A DNA stretch of 11,840 nt from Clostridiales bacterium UBA7273 (GTDB lineage Bacteria > Bacillota > Clostridia > Oscillospirales > Oscillospiraceae), in contig DKRV01000037.1 of NCBI GenBank assembly GCA_002472405.1, positions 1 to 11,840 on the forward strand, read 5' to 3'. Both the position numbers and the translations under genes were made by a program. Shown here one piece after another: positions 7,131 through 11,840 of this stretch. Position 1 is the stretch's first letter. The number at the start of each line of letters is the position of its first letter. The notes under the pieces were generated by a model that was not told where the DNA came from, searched no databases, and saw nothing but the letters and a program-made list of their open reading frames with translations.

Positions 7131-9764
7131 ATGAGCAAGAAGTATGTTTATCTGTTCTCCGAAGGCAACGCAAAAATGCGTGAGCTTCTCGGCGGTAAGG
7201 GCGCAAACCTGGCGGAAATGACCAACATCGGTCTGCCCGTACCCCAGGGCTTCACCATTACCACCGAGGCATGCACGCAGTACTATGAAGACGGCCAGAA
7301 GATCAATGATGAGATCATGGCAGAGATCATGGAGTACGTAGTGAAGATGGAAGGCATCACCGGAAAGAAGTTCGGCGACCTTGAAAATCCTCTCCTCGTA
7401 TCTGTCCGCTCCGGCGCACGCGCATCCATGCCCGGCATGATGGACACCATCCTCAACCTCGGCCTGAACGAGCAGGTCGTTGAAGTCATGGCTAAGAAGT
7501 CCAATAATCCCCGTTGGGCATGGGACTGCTACCGCCGCTTCATCCAGATGTACTCCGACGTTGTTATGGAAGTCGGCAAGAAATACTTCGAGCAGCTCAT
7601 TGATGAAATGAAGGAAGCTCGCGGCGTAACTCAGGACGTTGAGCTGACCGCGGACGACCTTAAGGAACTTGCAGGCAAGTTCAAGGCAGAATACAAGGAA
7701 AAGATCGGCGAGGACTTCCCGACCGACCCGAAAGAGCAGCTTATGGGCGCTATCAAGGCAGTTTTCCGCAGCTGGGACAACCCCCGTGCAAACGTTTACC
7801 GCCGCGATAACGACATCCCCTACAGCTGGGGCACCGCTGTCAACGTTCAGATGATGGCATTCGGCAACATGGGCGACGACTGCGGCACCGGCGTTGCATT
7901 TACTCGTGACCCCGCAACCGGCGAGAAGAAGCTCATGGGCGAGTTCCTTACCAATGCACAGGGCGAAGACGTCGTCGCCGGCGTCCGTACCCCGATGCCC
8001 ATCGCACAGATGGCAGAGAAGTTCCCCGAGGCATTTGCCCAGTTTGAGAACGTCTGCAAGACCCTTGAAGATCACTATCGTGATATGCAGGACATGGAGT
8101 TCACCGTTGAAAACGGCAAGCTCTACATGCTCCAGACCCGTAACGGCAAGCGCACCGCACAGGCCGCGCTCAAGATCGCATGCGACCTCGTTGACGAGGG
8201 TATGATCAGCGAAAAAGAAGCCGTTGCAATGATCGACCCCAGAAACCTTGACACTCTGCTGCACCCCCAGTTTGATGCTGCCGCCCTCAAGGTTGCAACT
8301 CCGATGGGCAAGGGCCTTGGTGCATCCCCCGGCGCTGCATGCGGCAAGGTCGTTTTCACCGCCGAGGAAGCAAAGGCATGGAACGAGCGCGGCGAAAAGG
8401 TAGTTCTCGTCCGTCTCGAGACCTCTCCCGAGGATATCGAGGGCATGAAGGCCGCACAGGGCATCCTGACCGTTCGCGGCGGCATGACCAGCCACGCAGC
8501 CGTTGTTGCTCGCGGCATGGGCAAGTGCTGTGTCTCCGGCTGCGGCGACATTAAGATGGACGAGGAGAACAAGCAGTTCACCCTCGCCGGCAAGACCTTC
8601 CACGAGGGTGACTTCATCTCTCTCGACGGCTCGACCGGCAAGATCTACGACGGCATCATCCCCACCGTTGACGCTTCCATAGCAGGCGAGTTCGGCCGCA
8701 TCATGGCATGGGCTGACAAGTATCGTCGCCTCCAGGTTCGCACCAATGCAGATACTCCGTACGATGCACGCAAGGCTCGTGAGCTTGGCGCACAGGGCAT
8801 CGGCCTGACCCGTACCGAGCACATGTTCTTCGACAGCGACCGTATCGCCGCGTTCCGCGAGATGATCTGCGCCGACACTCTTGAAGAGCGCGTTGCGGCT
8901 CTTGCAAAGCTCGAGCCCATGCAGCAGGCCGACTTCGAGGGCATCTATGAAGCAATGGAAGGCTGCCCGGTAACCATACGTTTCCTTGATCCTCCTCTCC
9001 ACGAGTTCGTTCCCACTGAGGAAGCCGATATCGAGGCTCTGGCAAAGGCACAGCATAAGTCCGTTGAGACTATCAAGGCTCTCATCGCATCCCTGCATGA
9101 GTTCAACCCCATGATGGGTCACCGCGGCTGCCGTCTGGCTGTCACCTATCCCGAGATCGCTGCAATGCAGACCCGTGCTGTCATCAGCGCTGCAATAAAC
9201 GTTCAGAAGCGCCATCCCGAGTGGAAGATGGTTCCCGAGATCATGATCCCGCTGGTCGGCGAAGTCAAGGAGCTTAAGTACGTAAAGGACGTCGTTGTCA
9301 AGAACGCCGACGAGCTGATCGCTGCAAGCGGCCTTGATATGAAGTACCTTGTCGGTACCATGATCGAGATCCCCAGAGCGGCTTTGACCGCCGACGAGAT
9401 CGCCAAGGAAGCAGAGTTCTTCTCCTTCGGCACCAACGACCTGACTCAGATGACCTTCGGCTTCAGCCGTGACGACGCAGGCAAGTTCCTCGGTGCTTAC
9501 TACGATAAGAAGATCTATGAGAACGACCCGTTTGCAAAGCTCGACCAGGTCGGCGTAGGCAAGCTTGTCAAGATGGCATGCCAGCTCGGCCGCGCAACTC
9601 GTCCCGACCTGCACCTGGGCATCTGCGGCGAGCACGGCGGCGACCCCTCCTCTGTGGAATTCTGCCACAAGGTCGGCCTCGACTACGTCTCCTGCAGCCC
9701 CTTCCGTGTTCCCATCGCACGTCTCGCCGCCGCACAGGCTGCTATTAAAGACTCGCGGAATTAA
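7131..9764 (+). CDS. ppdK: Pyruvate, phosphate dikinase (877 aa)
   Basis: PPDK converts PEP + AMP + PPi to pyruvate + ATP + Pi, reversibly; in anaerobic Clostridia it commonly serves glycolysis as a PPi-saving replacement or partner of pyruvate kinase. An N-terminal ATP-grasp domain (about 1-340) shows FSEGNAKMRELLGGKGANLA (9-28) and GARASMPGMMDTILNLGLN. A swivelling phosphohistidine domain (about 390-510) holds GGMTSHAAVVARG with His455 as phospho-carrier and Thr453 as the position regulated in plant and bacterial relatives. The C-terminal PEP/pyruvate barrel has FSFGTNDLTQMTFGFSRDD (764-782) and GICGEHGGDP with Cys832. The His falls at the same number as in the well-studied Clostridium symbiosum enzyme. 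ATG 7131 has AAAGGA at 7115-7120. It lies 48 bp after pckA. A strong preference for C-ending codons suggests high expression. Confidence 0.98.
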   Translation: MSKKYVYLFSEGNAKMRELLGGKGANLAEMTNIGLPVPQGFTITTEACTQYYEDGQKINDEIMAEIMEYVVKMEGITGKKFGDLENPLLVSVRSGARASMPGMMDTILNLGLNEQVVEVMAKKSNNPRWAWDCYRRFIQMYSDVVMEVGKKYFEQLIDEMKEARGVTQDVELTADDLKELAGKFKAEYKEKIGEDFPTDPKEQLMGAIKAVFRSWDNPRANVYRRDNDIPYSWGTAVNVQMMAFGNMGDDCGTGVAFTRDPATGEKKLMGEFLTNAQGEDVVAGVRTPMPIAQMAEKFPEAFAQFENVCKTLEDHYRDMQDMEFTVENGKLYMLQTRNGKRTAQAALKIACDLVDEGMISEKEAVAMIDPRNLDTLLHPQFDAAALKVATPMGKGLGASPGAACGKVVFTAEEAKAWNERGEKVVLVRLETSPEDIEGMKAAQGILTVRGGMTSHAAVVARGMGKCCVSGCGDIKMDEENKQFTLAGKTFHEGDFISLDGSTGKIYDGIIPTVDASIAGEFGRIMAWADKYRRLQVRTNADTPYDARKARELGAQGIGLTRTEHMFFDSDRIAAFREMICADTLEERVAALAKLEPMQQADFEGIYEAMEGCPVTIRFLDPPLHEFVPTEEADIEALAKAQHKSVETIKALIASLHEFNPMMGHRGCRLAVTYPEIAAMQTRAVISAAINVQKRHPEWKMVPEIMIPLVGEVKELKYVKDVVVKNADELIAASGLDMKYLVGTMIEIPRAALTADEIAKEAEFFSFGTNDLTQMTFGFSRDDAGKFLGAYYDKKIYENDPFAKLDQVGVGKLVKMACQLGRATRPDLHLGICGEHGGDPSSVEFCHKVGLDYVSCSPFRVPIARLAAAQAAIKDSRN

Positions 9765-9788
9765 ACAAAAAAGCCAGTAATATCAAGG

Positions 9789-9806
9789 GTTTTCAGCATC
9801 GAAAAC
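9789..9806. other. Short dyad in the ppdK-terminator spacer
   Basis: GTTTTC (9789-9794) and GAAAAC (9801-9806) form a 6-bp stem with a 6-nt loop. An outer AAGCC/GGCTT pair (9771-9775, 9819-9823) could enclose it. It lies in the 96-bp non-coding stretch between the ppdK stop and the first terminator. No gene fits here. The AT-rich dyad could be a decayed recombination site at the edge of the foreign DNA, but nothing confirms that. Confidence 0.25.
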
Positions 9807-9860
9807 TGATGAAAATACGGCTTCAAAAATTAGGCTTTCTCGCCTGAAATAAGTCCTATA

Positions 9861-9905
9861 AACGGGTATCTGTTCATTTCTTGATCAGATACCCGTTATT
9901 TTTTT
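9861..9905 (+). terminator. Intrinsic terminator 1 after ppdK
   Basis: A perfect 12-bp stem (AACGGGTATCTG, 9861-9872, with CAGATACCCGTT, 9886-9897) encloses a 13-nt loop and is followed by a run of seven T residues (9899-9905). It lies about 100 bp after ppdK and marks the end of the pckA-ppdK transcription unit. Confidence 0.9.
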
Positions 9906-9918
9906 GCTCATTTTTATT

Positions 9919-9950
9919 GCACCTCATCATTTTGATGTGGTGCTTTTTTT
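9919..9950 (+). terminator. Intrinsic terminator 2, in tandem
   Basis: GCACCTCATCA (9919-9929) pairs with TGATGTGGTGC (9933-9943) in an 11-bp stem with a single T-T mismatch and a TTT loop. It is followed by seven T residues (9944-9950). With terminator 1 it separates the metabolic operon from the mobile-element debris to the right. It may be the native terminator of a gene whose body was lost when foreign DNA integrated. Confidence 0.78.
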
Positions 9951-9967
9951 ATTCGCTGGAGGAGCTC

Positions 9968-10162
9968 ATGAAAAAATTTTTTCAACTTTTTTTGGTCTAC
10001 CCGCAATTTTTGGCCTTTCTCGCTGCCTACCCTTTGAGGGACAAAAAACCTCAATGCACTTTGACAACTGAATACACATTCATCAGGTACGTTCCTGTGC
10101 GGGAGCGAGAGCTCCAGCCGAATGAAGGTGCGCCAAGACCCTCCTGCCCCTCCGGGTTATAA
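9968..10162 (+). CDS. Doubtful small ORF, hydrophobic N-terminus (64 aa)
   Basis: An ATG at 9968 follows GGAGGAG at 9958-9964 and opens a 64-codon frame. The first 22 residues are hydrophobic and aromatic (MKKFFQLFLVYPQFLAFLAA), resembling a leader or membrane segment, followed by a basic, Pro- and Arg-rich tail without recognisable domain. The second half overlaps DNA with strong hairpins (from 10102), where the protein reading looks like chance. I do not recognise a family. It could be a small membrane peptide, a leader peptide of the parA region, or not a gene. The good ribosome binding site is the only positive argument. Confidence 0.3.
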   Translation: MKKFFQLFLVYPQFLAFLAAYPLRDKKPQCTLTTEYTFIRYVPVRERELQPNEGAPRPSCPSGL

Positions 10163-10410
10163 CGGAAAGCAAGGTTGGTAGCGATTCCGAACCATTCTGA
10201 AATATCCGCTTGCTACGGATAAGGCGATGAAACGATGCAGGGACAATGATACTTCCCTATGGGGCTGGCGGAGTACGCGGCAGAGGTAAGATTCCTATGA
10301 GTTCGGTCAGCAGCCGAACGCCTGTTGATTTCCTTTTACGCATTTGGGGGATGAGATCGAGTTAAATGCGACCACCAAAGCACAGGACTCCGCTTCCTGT
10401 GTTTTGGTGG
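10085..10410 (+). ncRNA. Candidate structured RNA or long leader upstream of parA
   Basis: About 325 bp ahead of parA lack a convincing gene but hold a dense series of hairpins. They are GGAGC-GAGA-GCTCC with a GNRA loop (10102-10115), TCCG/CGGA (10151-10166), GGTTGG/CCgAACC (10173-10193), TATCCG/CGGATA (10203-10221), AGGGA/TCCCT (10239-10258), GTTCGG/CCGAAC (10301-10319) and a 16-bp stem (10372-10410). TTGACA at 10061-10066 could be a -35 element, but no good -10 is found at the right distance. Regular stems separated by short purine-rich linkers are what a folded RNA looks like. It may be a 5' leader controlling the element's parA operon, a replication-control RNA or a single-stranded DNA structure. 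I cannot assign it to a named RNA family. Confidence 0.38.
10372..10410. repeat. 16-bp-stem inverted repeat just upstream of parA
   Basis: CCACCAAAGCACAGGA (10372-10387) pairs with TCCTGTGTTTTGGTGG (10395-10410) over 16 positions, with only one G-T wobble and a 7-nt loop. No T-run follows, so it is not a terminator. It ends 24 bp before the parA Shine-Dalgarno (AAGGAGG, 10435-10441), a good position for translational control, a regulator operator or an RNase processing site. Confidence 0.75.
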
Positions 10411-10450
10411 ATCAAGCGATCCAAATCTAATAAGAAGGAGGAAAGCAAAA

Positions 10451-10650
10451 ATGCCAAACTGCAAAACGATTGCTATCTGCAATCAGAAAGGCGGCACAGG
10501 CAAAACAACCACAACGGTCAATTTGGGCGTTGGGCTTGCACGACTCGGCAAGAAGGTACTCCTTGTGGATGCCGACCCGCAGGGCAACCTCACAACCTGC
10601 CTCGGATGGCGGGATAATGACAGTCTTACGACGACCATTACCGATAAGCT
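10451..10650 (+). pseudogene. parA: Truncated ParA/Soj-type ATPase of a conjugative element
   Basis: ParA ATPases segregate plasmids and circularised ICEs. The first about 66 codons are intact and typical: KTIAICNQKGGTGKTTTTVN (5-24) with the deviant Walker A KGGTGKTT, then VLLVDADPQGNLTTCLG (36-52) with the Walker A' DADPQGN. Similarity stops at about 10649. The frame then runs through unrelated DNA to a stop at 10798, giving a chimeric tail rich in Arg. A normal ParA is about 250-275 residues, so three quarters, including the later motifs, are gone. ATG 10451 has AAGGAGG at 10435-10441 and the start region is undamaged, so the truncated protein may still be translated. It is fused to the interior of a conjugation hydrolase gene, evidence of an internal ICE deletion. 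Confidence 0.88.
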
Positions 10651-11400
10651 ATGGAGATCAGCGACGGTCGAGCCGTATGGAAAGATGTGTTGGCGGTATA
10701 TGCAGTCAAGACGAATACCGACAAGGACAATCCGCAGGAGGTTGCCACGATGGACGAGAGCAAGAAGCAGATTCTCTCGCACATCTTTTGGGAGATGAAC
10801 TCCATATCCTCCCGCAGCGAAAGCCACTCGGAAACGGAAATTACCGAAACGGACGACGGAAATGGCAACATCGTTCAGACGGGAACTACGGTCACAAAGA
10901 CAACACTCTATATCACGGGTTCCCATCTGACAGTGGAGGAAATGGCTGATCTGTATGGCTTCAATGAGGAACAGCGGGAGTACCTTGCCGAGCTACTCAA
11001 GGACGAAAACAATTCCCTTTGGGCGGCAGTCCTTTACGGCATTCGTTATAGCGAGGATCAGATTGTCACCGTCGCTCTTTCTCAGGTGGGCAATGTGGGC
11101 GGCGAACCGTACTGGTCTTGGTACGGCTTCGGAAGCCGTGTGGAATGGTGCGCTTGTTTTGTAAGCTGGTGTGCCGATCAGTGCGGCTATATCGACACTG
11201 GGGTTATACCCAAATATGCAGGCTGCGTGAACGGCGTCCAGTGGTTCAAAGACCGTTGACAGTGGATAGATGGCTCTGCCGAGCCTGTCCCCGGAATGAT
11301 TATTTTCTTTGATTGGGATAATAAAGGTTCGTCGGGTCCGCAGGACGGACAATCTGACCACACCGGCATTGTCCAAAAGGTCGAGAACGGTATCGTTTAT
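10651..11400 (+). pseudogene. Remnant of ICE-encoded CHAP cell-wall hydrolase, with in-frame TGA
   Basis: Tn1549-like ICEs of Clostridia carry a peptidoglycan hydrolase in the conjugation module that opens the wall for the mating channel. This segment reads as the interior of that protein: RAVWKDVLAVYAVKTNTD near the start, a THR/SER/GLU-rich ETEITETDDGNGN linker, then a CHAP domain with SQVGNVGGEPYWSWYGFGSR and WCACFVSWC. The catalytic Cys is probably encoded at 11149-11151. The 5' part (signal or membrane segment and lysozyme-like region of such proteins) is missing because the sequence joins parA at about 10650. TGA at 11257-11259 stops the frame; beyond it the same frame continues as QWIDGSAEPVPGMIIFFDWD to DHTGIVQKV, whose catalytic His is at 11359-11361. 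Similarity ends near 11400. No Shine-Dalgarno precedes the ATG at 10651, so an active product is unlikely. Confidence 0.85.
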
Positions 11401-11604
11401 CATGCAGGACAGTTTAAGTACGGTTCCACTACGCCTACAAGAGAAATGCTCATAAGTGCATATAAGCTGAATAACGTCAGCAGCAATATATTAAATCTAA
11501 CGTGGAACGGGGTGTACGGTTCGGGCGGCCTGGGCCGGAACAGCAGAGTGCTTGACTACCAAAAGGTCAACGACGATTCACAACACAAACGAACAGAGCT
11601 ATTG
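11401..11604 (+). other. Unassigned in-frame segment between CHAP and RHS-like fragments
   Basis: The frame of the CHAP remnant remains open through this stretch, but the residues (for example SAYKLNNVSSNILNLTWNGV and GGLGRNSRVLDYQKVNDDS) do not continue a CHAP domain and match nothing I recognise. It may be an upstream part of the RHS-like protein, a third fragment, or filler at a recombination joint. No other frame gives a better reading. Confidence 0.4.
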
Positions 11605-11840
11605 AAAAAGGTTGGGCAAGCGTATTTCGGGCTATTGGCGGCAATTTCGTATGTGAACGCAGACGGAACCGGAACAGCATATTCCGAGTGGCACTATGTT
11701 CCGTTCAACAAGGATTATACAGGATGGCAGTACGCAAGCGGAGTAGTAATACCGAAGCAGGACAAAGCGGTCAACGCCATACAGGTACATCTGATCTATT
11801 GCGGCAATGCGAACACAGCGTATTTCGATAACATCAGCCT
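11605..11840 (+). pseudogene. Fragment resembling the sugar-binding-like module of a Clostridial RHS/YD-repeat wall protein (runs off the window)
   Basis: The reading YFGLLAAISYVNADGT, then WHYVPFNKDYTGWQYASGVV and HLIYCGNANTAYFDNIS, resembles the beta-sandwich module that precedes or interrupts YD repeats in large secreted RHS-type wall proteins of gut Clostridia, where the pattern is 'W..VPFN.....WQYASG...........Y..NANT.YFD'. That protein class is exported and repeat-rich; here no start, signal peptide or ribosome binding site is visible. The frame is open to the window edge and is the same frame as the CHAP remnant. It could be a 3' portion that continues as a longer gene beyond 11840, or a short relic. 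The domain assignment is by memory of family pattern and is moderate; that it lacks its own 5' end is clear. Confidence 0.6.

Noticed and set aside
6969..9668. Long open frame of about 900 codons on the minus strand opposite ppdK
   Set aside because: It is the antisense mirror of a GC-rich, codon-biased ppdK; the sequence has no domain signature, is Leu/Ala/His/Val-rich as expected for a shadow frame, and ppdK motifs are unmistakable.
10098..10410. Group II intron 5' end (GTGCG at 10098-10102 followed by a stem)
   Set aside because: No domain V-like hairpin with the AGC/GUU catalytic pattern and no reverse transcriptase gene; the stretch leads directly into parA. It is kept only as an unclassified structured region.
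10451..10798. A novel 115-aa protein with ParA N-terminus and Arg-rich tail
   Set aside because: The tail is the CHAP-hydrolase gene read in the wrong frame; the chimera is a by-product of the deletion joint, not a domain fusion.
11257..11259. TGA read as Gly or Trp (recoded stop)
   Set aside because: TGA is used as the genuine stop of ffh, khpA and trmD in this window, and the surrounding gene is truncated at both ends, so a nonsense mutation is the simpler reading.

Overview
The window looks like a piece of a Clostridia (Bacillota) chromosome, probably from a gut Oscillospiraceae/Ruminococcaceae-type organism. The reasons are the moderately GC-rich low-GC-phylum gene set, strong AGGAGG-type ribosome binding sites, intrinsic terminators, the order ylxM-ffh-rpsP-khpA-rimM-trmD, and a GTP-type PEP carboxykinase beside pyruvate phosphate dikinase. 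The lineage is an inference from gene content, not a measured assignment. All identifications come from reading motifs by eye; no database search was run.

Positions 1-5214 hold a translation and protein-targeting block, all on the + strand. A near-consensus promoter (TTGACA, 17 bp, extended TGC-TATACT) drives ylxM, ffh (SRP54), rpsP (ribosomal protein S16) and khpA (KH-domain RNA-binding protein), and the unit closes with a perfect 14-bp-stem terminator. A 110-bp gap holding three 9-bp tandem repeats and a weak promoter leads into rimM, trmD and rsmA. The trmD gene is the most interesting intact gene: its reading frame continues without interruption into a complete GNAT acetyltransferase domain, giving a 426-residue TrmD-GNAT fusion.

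Positions 5215-9950 hold a PEP-node block: pckA (GTP-dependent PEP carboxykinase, 588 aa) and ppdK (pyruvate phosphate dikinase, 877 aa), 48 bp apart with a GC-rich hairpin between them. Together they interconvert oxaloacetate, PEP and pyruvate. Two intrinsic terminators in tandem follow ppdK.

Positions 9951-11840 are different in kind. This is a graveyard of an integrative conjugative element (ICE) of the Tn1549-like type common in gut Clostridia. It begins with about 450 bp of strongly hairpin-forming, mostly non-coding DNA ahead of parA, a possible uncharacterised structured RNA or leader. ParA is cut off after about 66 residues and joined directly to the middle of a conjugation-associated CHAP cell-wall hydrolase gene, implying a multi-gene internal deletion. 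The hydrolase has an in-frame TGA before its catalytic His and then loses similarity near 11401. The window ends in a fragment that resembles the carbohydrate-binding-like module of Clostridial RHS/YD-repeat wall proteins. No integrase, relaxase, CRISPR array or rRNA/tRNA gene could be supported. I do not see a complete novel system; the best leads are the TrmD-GNAT fusion and the structured region upstream of parA.
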